Shown: positions 25,130 to 35,128 of the stretch, one piece after another
How positions within the stretch are numbered: the first letter of the stretch is position 1
Layout of the letters: every line of letters starts with the position of its first letter
DNA from: Roseibium porphyridii
GTDB taxonomy: Bacteria; Pseudomonadota; Alphaproteobacteria; Rhizobiales; Stappiaceae
Direction: 5' to 3'
Length of the DNA: 64,000 nucleotides
Assembly (NCBI RefSeq): GCF_026191725.2
Contig: NZ_CP120863.1
Span: forward strand, 4,010,001-4,074,000
Notes under the pieces: model-generated
What the model was told of the DNA's origin: nothing
The model's input: only the letters and a program-made list of their open reading frames with translations
The model's database searches: none
Made by a program: the position numbers and the translations under genes

Positions 25130-26206
25130 TTGCCGGATATGCGTTTTGCCCCGCCACCAACTGTTCGTGTTGCAGAACACCCAGGTGGTATGAATCAGGT
25201 TTTGGCGCGCAGCTTCAACGAACGATTGATCATGTCCCTTCTCTTGCAGCACGAGGGCATGACACGTCTCCAGCTCGGACAGGAAAGCGGACTGTCCGCA
25301 CAGACGATATCTGTCATTGTCAGAGCTCTTGAACGCGACAACCTGGTCAGCAAAGGCGAAGCTGTCCGCGGACGGATCGGACCTCCAACCACGCCAATCA
25401 GCTTGAACCCCAACGGTGCTTTTTCAATCGGGCTTCATGTTGACCGTCACGCAATCGAGGCAAGCATCATAAACTTTGTCGGTGAGCCGGTGTTTCAAAG
25501 GCGCAGCTCCTTGGCCGCACTTGATGTCCAGACGGTTCAAGACACGCTCACCGGAACAGTCGACGCTTTGCTATCGGAATTGGGTGCTGAGCAAAAAGCA
25601 CTTATTGCAGGGGTTGGCCTCACCCTGCCTGGGCGTTTCGAGGCCGATAGGCCGGAGGAACAAGCCATTCTTGCGCATGATTTTGAAGAAGATTTGCGTG
25701 CGCACACAGGTTTTGAAGTCTTCATCCAGAATGACATAACCGCGACCGCCAGTGCTGAGACCCTGTTCGGTCAGGCCAAACGGATTGACGATCTGCTTTT
25801 CTGTTACGTTTGTGAGGACCTGAAGCCTCGGCTCATCCTCGGTGGCCGCATTTACACAGGCTCAACACCGCAGATCTCCATTTGTGACAGCGAGACTTGG
25901 CAAAGGACGCATGACGCAATCACGTCTGGTGCACAAGACGATGATCCTGCGGTTCGCCAATGGCTTGGCGCAGTTGTCGAAAAGCTGGACACTCTCGTTC
26001 AAAGCCTTGGAAAGTTTGCAACTGTCTCTGAACTGATCTTGTCGGCCCCGGTGCCAAAATCAATCACCGATGTGCTGGTTTCTGATTTGAAACTGAAGGT
26101 CTCGGCCGGTCTAACGGTAACCGGAAGCCAGTTTGGACCGAATGCGCTCGCCTACGGAGCGGCAACCTTGCCGATTCATTCCAGGTTTACCGCCGAAACC
26201 CCTTAG
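25130..26206 (+). CDS. ROK-like transcriptional regulator
   Basis: A 358-residue protein with an N-terminal winged helix (RLIMSLLLQHEGMTRLQLGQ, then SAQTISVIVRALERDNLV) as in NagC/XylR-type ROK repressors, followed by a ROK-like actin fold. The sugar-kinase features are worn away: the zinc motif CxCGxxGC is absent and the ATP loop DxGGT is not recognisable (IGLHVDRHAIEASIINF instead). It is therefore a regulator, not a kinase. Start TTG 25130 has GGAGG eight bases before it; ATG 25139 is the alternative. It lies next to the sugar operon and is the likely controller of it. Confidence 0.82.
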   Translation: MPDMRFAPPPTVRVAEHPGGMNQVLARSFNERLIMSLLLQHEGMTRLQLGQESGLSAQTISVIVRALERDNLVSKGEAVRGRIGPPTTPISLNPNGAFSIGLHVDRHAIEASIINFVGEPVFQRRSSLAALDVQTVQDTLTGTVDALLSELGAEQKALIAGVGLTLPGRFEADRPEEQAILAHDFEEDLRAHTGFEVFIQNDITATASAETLFGQAKRIDDLLFCYVCEDLKPRLILGGRIYTGSTPQISICDSETWQRTHDAITSGAQDDDPAVRQWLGAVVEKLDTLVQSLGKFATVSELILSAPVPKSITDVLVSDLKLKVSAGLTVTGSQFGPNALAYGAATLPIHSRFTAETP

Positions 26207-26317
26207 ACAAACGGACGCATCACTCCATTTTCAACGAGTGGTTTGCGTGCATCTCAGCCTCAAACAGACCAGTGTGGCATTCTGGGAAGGCATTGCCCTT
26301 GTTCACTCGGCAAGAAG

Positions 26318-26773
26318 TCATGCCACCCGCCGCTGGCCTTCAAAATAGGCTTCAAGCCGCTCAAACGACGCCGTCCATCCGACCGCGACCACGTCCTTCA
26401 GGCCGCCACCGATTTCCGACTGTTTGAGAATGACCCGTGTCCCCTTCCCGGTCTGTTCAAATCTCACCGAAACGAGCATTTCGGGTGCAAAGTCATTTGC
26501 CGGGATCGTGTATGCCAGTTTGTTTGGTGGGTCATAGTCGACCAGCGTGCCTTCAATCGTATGATCCCCGACGCCTTCAATGGACATAGTGTGCCGGTAG
26601 GTTCCCTCTACTCTCGGCTCAACCGTGGAAGCAACTCTGGTCGTATTTGCGCACCCCCACCAATGAGTTGTTTTTGCCGCGTCAATCCAGGCATCGAAGA
26701 CTGCCTCAATCGGCTGCGAAAATTCCTTGGTAATCGTCAGCGTGTTGTCTGAGAAATTGGTTTTAACGGTCAT
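26318..26773 (-). CDS. AHSA1/SRPBCC-domain protein
   Basis: A 151-residue START-like protein of the AHSA1 (activator of Hsp90 ATPase homologue 1-like) family. The family pattern is clear: TLTITKEFSQPIEAVFDAWIDA followed by THWWG, and GTRVILKQSEIGGG before the C-terminal helix with W and F residues. It binds hydrophobic ligands in relatives; no ligand can be named. It overlaps the ArsR gene by 11 bases; such ArsR-AHSA1 pairs are very common and usually act as one unit. Confidence 0.9.
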   Translation of the reverse strand: MTVKTNFSDNTLTITKEFSQPIEAVFDAWIDAAKTTHWWGCANTTRVASTVEPRVEGTYRHTMSIEGVGDHTIEGTLVDYDPPNKLAYTIPANDFAPEMLVSVRFEQTGKGTRVILKQSEIGGGLKDVVAVGWTASFERLEAYFEGQRRVA

Positions 26774-27101
26774 CGGGTCGCTCCTTTTGCTTTGTCAGGA
26801 TGGCGTCCATTTGATCAAAATGTGCGGTCCAGAAATCCACGTAATGCGCCAACCAGTGCGCGGCTTCAGCTGCAGTTTCGGTGGCCGCGGTCACGAAAGT
26901 CTCTCGGCCCCGCTTTTCTCGCTTCACGAGCCCGGCGCTATCCAGCACGCGCAAGTGCCGAGACACTGCCGGCTGTGAAATGTCAAACGCAGCAGTGAGT
27001 TCGTGCACTGTCCGTTCTCCCAATGCCAAATTGGCCAGAATTCCGCGGCGCGTCGCATCTGAGAGAGCCGAGAATACGAGATCGAGTTTTTTCGAATCCA
27101 T
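26763..27101 (-). CDS. ArsR-family transcriptional regulator
   Basis: A 112-residue winged-helix repressor. DLVFSALSDATRRGILANLA and TAAFDISQPAVSRHLRVLDSAGLV form the DNA-binding domain, followed by the wing (KREKRGRETFV). No metal-binding CxC motif is present in the recognition region, so it is not a metal sensor of the ArsR/SmtB type. The open frame reaches ten codons further, but ATG 27101 (MDSKKLDLVFSAL) fits the family. It is expected to repress itself and the overlapping AHSA1 gene. Confidence 0.9.
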   Translation of the reverse strand: MDSKKLDLVFSALSDATRRGILANLALGERTVHELTAAFDISQPAVSRHLRVLDSAGLVKREKRGRETFVTAATETAAEAAHWLAHYVDFWTAHFDQMDAILTKQKERPDDR

Positions 27102-27369
27102 AACAGAATGGTTATGTATTTTTTCAAACAAGTCAACGCTCGTCTCAAAATCGGTGATTAATGAAAACGGGTGTCCAGCGAATGCTGAAACCCAAATTCG
27201 ACTATAGAGAAGACAAGAGCGCTTCTCCGGGACTCAGATTCAGAAACGGGAAACTTCAGAAGGCAGCGACAGCGATCGCACACCATTCGTTGGAAATTTA
27301 GCGAAACGAGTGCAGTCGTCACCGCGTGATCAGAAAAGAGAAATTGGGCCGGTCTTGGAGTGCTTTTGT

Positions 27370-27558
27370 CTAGGCCGCTTCGCGGTTGGCCTTCCTGATT
27401 CTACCGATGAAATCCGACAGCCAGGCTATCTCTTTCAGGTAGACTTCCATGCTGAGCGAGGCGAGTTCCATCAAGAGCGCCTGCGGGTTCGGATTGTCGA
27501 ACCCGGCCTCCTTCAAGAAGGTCTGATACTCGTTGATGAAAGCCTTCGGCACTTTCAT
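27370..27558 (-). CDS. Small hypothetical protein
   Basis: A 62-residue frame from ATG 27558 (an in-frame TTG at 27585 is also possible). The sequence AFINEYQTFLKEAGFDNPNP followed by a long amphipathic helix with LSMEVYLKEIAWLSDFIGRI looks like a real, mostly helical soluble protein rather than random translation. I see no clear ribosome binding site before the ATG, and I do not recognise a family. It stands alone between the ArsR unit and the P450 gene. Confidence 0.45.
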   Translation of the reverse strand: MKVPKAFINEYQTFLKEAGFDNPNPQALLMELASLSMEVYLKEIAWLSDFIGRIRKANREAA

Positions 27559-27703
27559 GTCGGTCTCACGCACTCCAGCTTGCAAAGGGGCTCTTCATAA
27601 GCTTCAGCCGCCTTTTTGCGATTTGATAATCGTTAAGAACCCGATCCACGGGCCGGTATCGTCAGTTTTATCCTTTCCTCGCTATCCCCAAGCCTTCAGC
27701 ACC

Positions 27704-27740
27704 ATTTGCTGAAAATCGCGGAAATTTGCTGATATCAGCA
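27704..27740. promoter_or_regulatory. Candidate operator upstream of the P450 gene
   Basis: TGCTGATATCAGCA (27727-27740) is a perfect 14-bp palindrome. The word ATTTGCTGA occurs at 27704-27712 and again at 27724-27732, exactly 20 bp apart, about two helical turns. The cluster lies about 100 bp before the P450 start and looks like a tandem site for a dimeric regulator. No regulator gene is adjacent on that strand. Confidence 0.4.
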
Positions 27741-27838
27741 GATTGACAGCGGATTTTCCTTGCACTTGGCCAGCCAAATCTTCGACCCTGCCAAGAATCA
27801 CAATTTTACCGCAATGAGCGGCTTCTCATGAGTACCTG

Positions 27839-29074
27839 ATGCCCCCGTCCACAGACCTTTCCTTCGAGCCACTGTCAGACGCCTTCGCGCAAGATCCCTA
27901 CCCGACGTATGAGGCTCTGCGTGAAAGCGACGGTTTGACCTACTACGAAGAGTTTGATGTCTGGCTCGCCGCGCGTTTTGACGACGTTATGGAAATCGTC
28001 ATGCATGAGGACATGGTCAGATCCATGGAGCATGTTGCCAGTCCGGAAGAAATATCGGCGCAAAAGCAGGCCGGCAACTGGCACGACATGCCGCATCATT
28101 CCCGTTTCGTGCAATTCTCATTGCTGGATAGCGACGGTGACATTCATGACAGGTTGCGCAAGCAGGTGTTCAAGCTGTTTACACCGGTCATGGTGGGGAA
28201 GCTCCGCGACGAGATACAGGCCTATGTGGACAGCCTCTTCGACGGTTTGCAGGATCAAAGCGAAATTGACTTTGTTGCCGATCTTGCCGCCCATGTGCCG
28301 GGCCATGTGATTGGACGGATCATTGGTGTTCCCGACGAAGACTGTCCGCAATTGCGGATCTGGTCGGAAAACATTGTCCAGTTCTTCGATGTTGACCGAT
28401 CCGATGAACGAAAAGAACTGGCGGAGCGGAACACGACCGAGTTCTACGAGTACTTGCTGAAGCTGAAAGCAGAGCGTGAGGCGGTTCCCAGGGATGATCT
28501 GTTGTCGGTGATGATCCAGGCCGAACGCCAGGGGCACATGAACCACGACGAGTTCTTTTCCACGGCCATGCTGATCCTGATGGCAGGTCACGGATCGACA
28601 ATCGATGTACTTGGTTCCGGTTTGCATGCCCTTTTGAAATTTCCGGCAGAAATGCAGCGACTACGTGATGAACCCGGTGTGATGAAAACGGCTGTGCAGG
28701 AAATGTTTCGCTATGAATCTCCCCTTCCCTTCTTTCATCGCTATTCGACCAAGGACATGGATGTGTGCGGCAGCATGTTTCCCAGGGCCACGAAATTCGG
28801 GGTGCTTTACGGTGCCGCCAACAGAGATCCGCGACAATTCCCCAATGCCGACACGTTCGACGTCGGGCGCACCCCCAACTGGCACACAGCCTTTGGTAGA
28901 GGCGCGCACTTTTGTTTGGGCAATCATCTGGCCCGACTGGATATGGACATCATCTTTTCAACGCTGTTGAGGCGCTTTCGATCCGTTGAGCTGGCGGAAG
29001 AGGCTCCAAAATACAAACGTGGGCTGTCGGTGCGCGGTCCGCAGGCTCTTAGAGTTGCCTGGAAGCCTGCTTGA
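27839..29074 (+). CDS. Cytochrome P450
   Basis: A 411-residue soluble bacterial P450. The heme-binding loop is FGRGAHFCLGNHLAR with the thiolate Cys. The ExxR motif reads EMFRYESP. The I-helix block is LILMAGHGST: the usual acid-alcohol pair (E/D-T) is replaced by Gly-Ser, which may change proton delivery. No ferredoxin or reductase gene is nearby, so redox partners come from elsewhere. Start ATG 27839 lies in TGATG, directly after a three-codon frame (ATG AGT ACC TGA). Substrate unknown. Confidence 0.93.
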   Translation: MPPSTDLSFEPLSDAFAQDPYPTYEALRESDGLTYYEEFDVWLAARFDDVMEIVMHEDMVRSMEHVASPEEISAQKQAGNWHDMPHHSRFVQFSLLDSDGDIHDRLRKQVFKLFTPVMVGKLRDEIQAYVDSLFDGLQDQSEIDFVADLAAHVPGHVIGRIIGVPDEDCPQLRIWSENIVQFFDVDRSDERKELAERNTTEFYEYLLKLKAEREAVPRDDLLSVMIQAERQGHMNHDEFFSTAMLILMAGHGSTIDVLGSGLHALLKFPAEMQRLRDEPGVMKTAVQEMFRYESPLPFFHRYSTKDMDVCGSMFPRATKFGVLYGAANRDPRQFPNADTFDVGRTPNWHTAFGRGAHFCLGNHLARLDMDIIFSTLLRRFRSVELAEEAPKYKRGLSVRGPQALRVAWKPA

Positions 29075-29154
29075 CCTTTTCCTGATAACCTCCTGACCTA
29101 AAATACCTTCTGAAGCCACTTAAGAATTTGATTCAAGACCCGGGATTAAAGACC

Positions 29155-30354
29155 ATGCGTATCAGTCTCTCACTTTCAATCCTTCTCGGCTTCGGCTTTG
29201 GCGCGACAGCATTTGCTGAAGGCGTCGATCTGGGGCCGCGCCCCGCCTATCTCGTTTCTCAAATGAACCCCGGCCCGTTGAGGGACAAGCTCGCCGCCTG
29301 CATTGGCAACCCAGCGAAGCCATCCCTCTTTTCCATCAGTCACCGAGGCGCACCGCTGCAATTTCCCGAACATACAGAAGAAGGATACCGGGCCGCTGCG
29401 CTGATGGGCGCGGGCATTCTTGAATGTGATGTGACCTTTACAGCAGACAAGGAATTGGTTTGCCGTCACTCCCAGAATGATTTGCATACCACCACCAACA
29501 TTCTTGCGACAGACCTGGCAGCCAAATGCACTTCTGGTTTCAAACCTGCCAGCGGCGGTGACCCGGCTTCAGCCGAATGCAGAACCTCGGACATCAGCCT
29601 GGCGGAATTCAGGTCGCTGAAGGGGAAAATGGATAGTGCAGACAAACAGGCACAGTCGGTTGAGGATTACATGAACGGCACAGCTTCCTGGCGGACGGAG
29701 CTTTACGGGGCAACCGGCACATTGATGACGCACGCTGAGTCCATCGCCCTTTTCAAAGACCTTGGTGTCAAATTCACCCCGGAATTGAAATCTCCGAAAA
29801 TCGACATGCCTCATGACGGCTTTTCGCAAGCCGACTACGCACAGAAGCTGATCGACGAGTACAAGCAAGCTGGCATTCCACCTGAGGATGTCTTCGCACA
29901 ATCCTTCCGTCTCGATGACGTTCTATACTGGATCGAGAACGAACCTGAATTCGGCAAACAGGCGGTGTTCCTGGATGGCCGGCGCGACATCAATCCTCAG
30001 GATCCGTCGACATTTTCTCCCTCGATGCAAGAACTGAAGGAAATGGGCGTCAACTACATCGCACCGCCGCTCTTTGTACTGTTGAGCGTCGAAGACGGCA
30101 AAATCGTTCCATCAGCTTATGCGAAAGCCGCAAAAGAGGCCGGATTGGACCTGATCACCTGGACGCTGGAGCGTTCAGGCCCACTGAACACAGGCGGCGG
30201 CTGGTACTATCAGACCGTCAGCGACGTGATCAAATCTGATGGTGACATGCTGGAAGTCGTCGATGTTCTGGCCGGAGACGTTGGCGTGAAGGGTATCTTC
30301 TCTGATTGGCCGGCAACCACCAGTTTCTACGCGTCCTGCATGGGCCTCAAGTAA
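29155..30354 (+). CDS. Secreted glycerophosphodiester phosphodiesterase family protein
   Basis: A 399-residue GDPD-domain protein that would hydrolyse glycerophosphodiesters to an alcohol and glycerol-3-phosphate in the periplasm. A signal peptide ([22 protein letters not shown]) leads into the TIM-barrel domain with [16 protein letters not shown] (catalytic His-Arg and metal Glu), GILECDVTF (metal ligands) and LVCRHSQND (second catalytic His). The start ATG 29155 matches the signal peptide; an upstream TTG at 29128 is less likely. At about 400 residues it is longer than GlpQ of E. coli, with an insert of about 60 residues after the second His. It stands alone. Confidence 0.9.
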   Translation: MRISLSLSILLGFGFGATAFAEGVDLGPRPAYLVSQMNPGPLRDKLAACIGNPAKPSLFSISHRGAPLQFPEHTEEGYRAAALMGAGILECDVTFTADKELVCRHSQNDLHTTTNILATDLAAKCTSGFKPASGGDPASAECRTSDISLAEFRSLKGKMDSADKQAQSVEDYMNGTASWRTELYGATGTLMTHAESIALFKDLGVKFTPELKSPKIDMPHDGFSQADYAQKLIDEYKQAGIPPEDVFAQSFRLDDVLYWIENEPEFGKQAVFLDGRRDINPQDPSTFSPSMQELKEMGVNYIAPPLFVLLSVEDGKIVPSAYAKAAKEAGLDLITWTLERSGPLNTGGGWYYQTVSDVIKSDGDMLEVVDVLAGDVGVKGIFSDWPATTSFYASCMGLK

Positions 30355-30449
30355 ATGCGCAGATAGGGCAAATTCAATTTTGCGTTGCAAGGCCGCGTTT
30401 ACCGTTTGTCGTTAGACCTAGTCCCATAGCAATTCAATTGGGGGCGGCC

Positions 30450-31748
30450 TTGAAAACCCATCCGTTGCGCAGTGTCGATTGTCAGCTGCTCTATGAGACC
30501 TATGCACCTTTAAACGGCGAACAAGTTCAGGAGATCGTTCGCTCTGCTGTGCAGCAATGCGGCTTTGCAAGGGAAGCCTGCCAGTTAATGCGCACCAGCA
30601 CCGAAGCTGACATTTACATGTTGCTGAACGACCTGCAGATCCTGGTGACCCAAAGCCTGCCGTTGTCCGACACGTCACATATTGAGCCACTCACTCGGGA
30701 CTATGCTGTCAGCCAAGCTTTCCCGGATGCCGCTGATGTACTCACCAAGTGCAAGGCCGTGACTACGATATCAGTACAGAAATTTGCATTAGGTGGTGCA
30801 AAGCTTTCGGATGAATTCTCCGAAATGTTAGGTCCTGAATTCGACTGCTTCTGTGACAGCAAGTCGACCAAATTCGCATTGAACATTGCGAAGGTAATCG
30901 CCGTACAAATCTCTCTTAAAACCCGTTGCGAGGGAGTTTTTTGGGGCCAGAATGGATATCTTTTGCCTGCTCAACGGTTCGCTGAGCTGGCAATCCAAAA
31001 CGATGAGACCCTTCTTTATATCCGGCCGCACCTGCACGCACCAATTCAAAGCGTTTCCGACACGAGGACATTTGGAGTTGTCGCATCCGGCGCAGAACAT
31101 CTGATTGGATACCGGGTCGAATTCGAACCTAGCACTGTTCCTCCCTCTTATATGGTCGAAAATCTGCACTACTTTGTCGCCTTTTGCCTACAGCGCCAAG
31201 AAGTACTGCCAGAAGGCGACGTGTTCGGAAAAAACCAGGATGAAAAGGTCAGAATTTCCTTCAAGCAAACTGAAAAAGACAAACCTGATCGTATTTTACT
31301 AACTGTACAGTCAAGTGCCGAACTGGGCATAGAAGGTGAGTACCGTCCAAGCATCTATCACCAGTATGATGACAATGGCGAGCGCCTTTCCTCAACAGTT
31401 TCAGACGTGGACGTCAGCGGACTGGACCCCAATGATCCCATTGATGCTGCCATTTTGGACCGACTGCTCGCAATAAAGAAAGCGTCTCCTCCTGAACCAG
31501 ACGCAATCGTTTCACCTGAAAGCGCAATCGCTGAAGAGCCTACCGAGGCAAGGTCTGCAACAAATGAGAAGACGACTGAAATGGGTTATCGCCAAGAGCC
31601 AAAATCCAGCTCTTCTCAGTCCGGTCCTTCTCAGCGAGTTTCGCTGGAGGAACTCAGAAGATTTGCGCGCGAAGCCCAGGTGGCGGATGCTGAGCCTGAG
31701 GCAAAAACCGGCAAACGAGCATTTTTGAAGAAACTGTTCGGCAAATAG
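30450..31748 (+). CDS. Hypothetical protein, possibly DUF4261-like, with a charged tail
   Basis: A 432-residue protein from TTG 30450, which has a GGGGG ribosome binding site five bases upstream; the frame is open back into the GDPD gene but that part is not credible. The middle part resembles DUF4261-type proteins in layout (VFWGQNGYLLPAQRFAELAI, then HLIGYRVEFEPS, then EVLPEGDVFG), but I cannot confirm the match. Residues about 370-415 are Ser/Glu/Pro-rich and disordered, and the end is a short basic helix (FLKKLFGK). No signal peptide or membrane segment. Base use is AT-richer than the core genes. Function unknown. Confidence 0.65.
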   Translation: MKTHPLRSVDCQLLYETYAPLNGEQVQEIVRSAVQQCGFAREACQLMRTSTEADIYMLLNDLQILVTQSLPLSDTSHIEPLTRDYAVSQAFPDAADVLTKCKAVTTISVQKFALGGAKLSDEFSEMLGPEFDCFCDSKSTKFALNIAKVIAVQISLKTRCEGVFWGQNGYLLPAQRFAELAIQNDETLLYIRPHLHAPIQSVSDTRTFGVVASGAEHLIGYRVEFEPSTVPPSYMVENLHYFVAFCLQRQEVLPEGDVFGKNQDEKVRISFKQTEKDKPDRILLTVQSSAELGIEGEYRPSIYHQYDDNGERLSSTVSDVDVSGLDPNDPIDAAILDRLLAIKKASPPEPDAIVSPESAIAEEPTEARSATNEKTTEMGYRQEPKSSSSQSGPSQRVSLEELRRFAREAQVADAEPEAKTGKRAFLKKLFGK

Positions 31749-31784
31749 TCGATCCGGCCCGGACCGGCCAGTTGAATTTCGAGC

Positions 31785-32393
31785 TTATCGCGCCTGATCG
31801 AGCGTGCGTTTGCATTCCAGAAGTTCAAAAAGCGTCGCTTGCAAGCGCCTGATGTCCTCTTTGGTGACCGACGCCTTGCCGGCCGGAACGTTTGGAGCAG
31901 GCTTATCGCCTCGCAAGCGGCCAAGAATGTTCAATCCGCCAGACTGCGAACTCGTTTCCGTGTCGGGGGCATCATCCGGTAACAGGCCGCTTGGCAACTT
32001 CTCATGCGGTCCGTAGCCATTGTCAGTGTGTACAGGCGTCGGCGGTGGAGATGTTTCTGGTACTGGTGAGACAGCTTCCACAGCCACCGGTTCCATCTGG
32101 ATCTGTGCGATATCTTCCTGCCAGGCCTGCATGACGAAACGCGGGCCCTGCTCTTTCAGAATGCGCTGGACACCCTTGATGGTGTATCCTTCACCGTAGA
32201 GCAGATGCCGGATGCCTTTTAAGAGCTCCACATCGTCGGGCCGGTAGTAGCGGCGACCCCCACCCCGTTTTAGCGGCTTGATCTGCGAGAACCGTGTCTC
32301 CCAAAAGCGCAGCACATGCTGCGGCAGGTCAAGGTCTTCTGCGACTTCGCTAATGGTACGAAAAGCGTCTGGGCTTTTATCCTGCGAGCTCAT
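31785..32393 (-). CDS. MerR-family transcriptional regulator
   Basis: A 202-residue regulator with an N-terminal MerR winged helix ([40 protein letters not shown]) and a long Pro/Ser-rich linker, ending in a possible coiled coil. The effector domain lacks Cys pairs, so it is not a metal sensor. In the Hyphomicrobiales this gene regularly follows ihfA at the end of the plsX-fabH-ihfA group, as here (14 bp gap). Its targets are not known to me. Confidence 0.88.
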   Translation of the reverse strand: MSSQDKSPDAFRTISEVAEDLDLPQHVLRFWETRFSQIKPLKRGGGRRYYRPDDVELLKGIRHLLYGEGYTIKGVQRILKEQGPRFVMQAWQEDIAQIQMEPVAVEAVSPVPETSPPPTPVHTDNGYGPHEKLPSGLLPDDAPDTETSSQSGGLNILGRLRGDKPAPNVPAGKASVTKEDIRRLQATLFELLECKRTLDQAR

Positions 32394-32407
32394 CCGGTCT
32401 TTTTAGT

Positions 32408-32722
32408 TTATTTGCTGGCCTGTCCTGTCAGCGCATCATTGATCCGCTGTTTCAATACATTGGACGGTTTAAACACCATCACACGGCGCGGTGAAATCGG
32501 TACTTCCTCGCCAGTCTTCGGATTGCGGCCTATACGCTCCCCCTTAGAGCGAACCACAAATGACCCGAAGCTTGATAATTTTACCGATTCTCCCGTCACA
32601 AGACAGTCAGAAATTTCAGAAAGTACACGTTCGACCAATTCAGAAGATTCGGTGCGCGAAAGCCCGACTTTTTGATAAACGGCTTCGCACAAATCCGCGC
32701 GGGTAATAGTCCGGTTGCCCAT
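32408..32722 (-). CDS. ihfA: Integration host factor subunit alpha
   Basis: A 104-residue HU/IHF-family DNA-bending protein that pairs with IhfB. The DNA-binding arm [22 protein letters not shown] is typical: the R-N-P tip inserts between base pairs, and the [10 protein letters not shown] sequence separates IhfA from HU. Length matches the usual 99-112 residues. It sits between fabH and the MerR gene, in the standard order of the order Hyphomicrobiales. Confidence 0.96.
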   Translation of the reverse strand: MGNRTITRADLCEAVYQKVGLSRTESSELVERVLSEISDCLVTGESVKLSSFGSFVVRSKGERIGRNPKTGEEVPISPRRVMVFKPSNVLKQRINDALTGQASK

Positions 32723-32865
32723 AACCCCTCCTCAAGGACGCCAGTGATCTGGCTGATTTTGCAAGAGAACTCCGATGCAAGGCCATACGGTACGGCCTCA
32801 CGGCGAGCCGGTCAACCGGAACTCCTTAACAAGATTGCATTTGTCGTTTTTTGAATGAAGACCGA

Positions 32866-33843
32866 CTACCAGCGCAGCAGGACCGAACCCCACGTAAATC
32901 CGCCGCCCATCGCCTCCAACATCAAAAGATCGTTCTTTTTGACACGTCCGTCCCTGACGGCCGTATCCAGGGCAAGTGGTATGGAGGCAGCAGACGTGTT
33001 GCCGTGCAGCTGAACCGTGGTCACCACTTTCTCAGGCGCGATGTTCAGTTTTTTCGCACTAGCGTCAATGATGCGCTTGTTGGCCTGATGGGGAATGAAC
33101 CAGTCCAGATCTTCAGAGGACAGCCCGGTCGCCTTGTAAGCGTCTTCGATCACATCGGTGATCATGCCAACCGCATGTTTAAAGACTTCCCGGCCTTCCA
33201 TGCGCAAATGGCCAACCGTTTGGGTTGCCGAAGGCCCTCCATCGACAAACAGCTTTTCCTTGTGCCGACCATCTGAGCGCAAGTGCGAAGTCAGAATTCC
33301 GCGATCCGCGTTGGATCCGGTGCTCTCCGCTGCTTCGACAACAACAGCGCCCGCTCCGTCGCCAAAGAGCACGCAGGTCGTGCGGTCGGTCCAATCAAGT
33401 ATCCTGGAAAACGTTTCCGCACCTATCACAAGACACCGCTTTGCCATGCCGGACCGGATATAGGCATCGGCCGTTGTTAGGGCATAGACGAACCCCGAAC
33501 AGACGGCATGAACGTCAAAGGCAGCGCCGTGGTAAATGCCAAGACCGCTTTGAACGGTCACTGCCGTCGCAGGAAACGTGTTGTCGGGTGTTGCGGTTGC
33601 AAGAATGATCGTGTCGATGTCCTGGGCATCAAGACCAGCATGCTCAAGCGCTCTTTTTGCTGCACCCAGCGCTAGGTCTGATGTCACCTGCCCTTCGGCC
33701 GCCACGTGCCGTTGTTTGATGCCGGTACGCTGCACGATCCAATCATCTGAAGTATCGACCATCTTCGAAAGGTCGTCATTGGTCAGGATCTTTTCCGGCA
33801 GGAAACTGCCACAGCCGGTCACGGTCGAACGGATCACGCTCAC
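32866..33843 (-). CDS. fabH: 3-oxoacyl-ACP synthase III
   Basis: A 325-residue condensing enzyme starting fatty-acid synthesis from acetyl-CoA and malonyl-ACP. The active-site Cys is in [17 protein letters not shown], the His in [12 protein letters not shown] and the Asn in [16 protein letters not shown], together the Cys-His-Asn triad. The GTG start overlaps the plsX stop by four bases, so the two are coupled. Length is normal. It belongs to the yceD-plsX-fabH-ihfA group. Confidence 0.97.
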   Translation of the reverse strand: MSVIRSTVTGCGSFLPEKILTNDDLSKMVDTSDDWIVQRTGIKQRHVAAEGQVTSDLALGAAKRALEHAGLDAQDIDTIILATATPDNTFPATAVTVQSGLGIYHGAAFDVHAVCSGFVYALTTADAYIRSGMAKRCLVIGAETFSRILDWTDRTTCVLFGDGAGAVVVEAAESTGSNADRGILTSHLRSDGRHKEKLFVDGGPSATQTVGHLRMEGREVFKHAVGMITDVIEDAYKATGLSSEDLDWFIPHQANKRIIDASAKKLNIAPEKVVTTVQLHGNTSAASIPLALDTAVRDGRVKKNDLLMLEAMGGGFTWGSVLLRW

Positions 33844-34904
33844 AAATCACCTTCCGATGTCGGCCCGGCTTCTGCGAAGCGGCCCCGATGGTAATGCACT
33901 AGATCCTGAGCGATCTTGTGCGTCAGTTCATTTTTGACCATGTCATAGGCCAAATCGATTGCCGAGGCATAGCCCTCGGCATCCGTACCGCCATGGCTTT
34001 TGATCACAATGCCGTTCAATCCCAGGAACACGCCGCCATTGACCTTGCGCGGATCCATTTTCTCACGCAGCAAATCAAAGGCGCCTTTGGCGAAGAGATA
34101 ACCAATTTTGGACATAAAGGTCCGATTCATCGCCGAACGCAAGTAACTGCCGATCTGCTTGGCCGTGCCTTCTGCCGTCTTCAATGCGATGTTGCCGGCA
34201 AAGCCTTCGGTTACCACGACATCCACGGTCCCTTTTCCGAGGTCATCGCCTTCGACGAAACCGGCGTATTCGAGTGAACGCAGAGGCGTTTCGCGCAACA
34301 ATCGGCCAGCGGTGCGGACCTCTTCCAGCCCTTTCACCTCTTCGACACCGATATTGAGAAGGCCGACGCTTGGTCGTTGCACACCGAACAGGGCGCGCGC
34401 CATTGCGCCGCCCAGAATAGCAAAGTCGATGAGCTGTTGCGCATCAGCGCCAATCGTGGCCCCCACATCCAGCACAACGGATTCACCGCGTGTCGTCGGC
34501 CAAATCGCGGCAATTGCGGGCCGCTCGATGTTTGCCATGGTGCGCAGGCAGAACTTGGACATTGCCATCAGCGCACCGGTATTTCCGGCAGACACGGCGA
34601 CCGAGGCTTCACCCTGTTTGACGGCCTCGATCGACCGCCACATGGAAGACCTCCAGCGCCCCTGACGCAGCGCCTGGCTTGGCTTTGTGTCCATGGCGAT
34701 GGAAACGTCGCAATGGTGAAAAGTCGAAGCGTCGCGAACACGCGGATACTCTTCGAGAAGCGGACCGATGACCTTTTCATTGCCATACAGGATGAAATGA
34801 ATGTCAGGATGCCTGACAAGCGCGATCTCAGCGCCGGGAATGACAACCTCGGCCCCGTTATCGCCGCCCATGGCGTCCAGGGAAATCGGTATAGTTTTCG
34901 CCAT
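33840..34904 (-). CDS. plsX: Phosphate acyltransferase
   Basis: A 354-residue enzyme making acyl-phosphate from acyl-ACP for phospholipid synthesis, at the inner face of the membrane. Family blocks are [19 protein letters not shown] at the N-terminus, [16 protein letters not shown], and [19 protein letters not shown]. It is upstream of fabH with a four-base overlap. The short frame that runs through its start on the same strand (34858-35085) is not a gene. Confidence 0.96.
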   Translation of the reverse strand: MAKTIPISLDAMGGDNGAEVVIPGAEIALVRHPDIHFILYGNEKVIGPLLEEYPRVRDASTFHHCDVSIAMDTKPSQALRQGRWRSSMWRSIEAVKQGEASVAVSAGNTGALMAMSKFCLRTMANIERPAIAAIWPTTRGESVVLDVGATIGADAQQLIDFAILGGAMARALFGVQRPSVGLLNIGVEEVKGLEEVRTAGRLLRETPLRSLEYAGFVEGDDLGKGTVDVVVTEGFAGNIALKTAEGTAKQIGSYLRSAMNRTFMSKIGYLFAKGAFDLLREKMDPRKVNGGVFLGLNGIVIKSHGGTDAEGYASAIDLAYDMVKNELTHKIAQDLVHYHRGRFAEAGPTSEGDL

Positions 34905-35128
34905 CTAGAATGTCTTTTGACGTTTCGCTACCAAGAACAGCACCGGATGGCGCCCCCCATAGTCCTGCCACCACGACAGAGGCCCAGACAGGAGTGCCAA
35001 GAACGGGCGCGAACATAACGGTTTTGGCAAGACTGACAACCGTTTTAATGATCGTGTGCCGATCTGGCGTTGAAAACCCACTCAAGCAGCCGGATGGTCC
35101 GCACCAACCAACATGAGTTACGGCGTGA

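Noticed and set aside
30306..30449. N-terminal extension of the 432-residue hypothetical protein
   Set aside because: The upstream frame overlaps the end of the GDPD gene and lacks a ribosome binding site; TTG 30450 after GGGGG is the better start.
34858..35085. 75-codon frame on the plsX strand overlapping the plsX start
   Set aside because: It overlaps the real plsX start in another frame and has no ribosome binding site or family; the gap between yceD and plsX is treated as leader.
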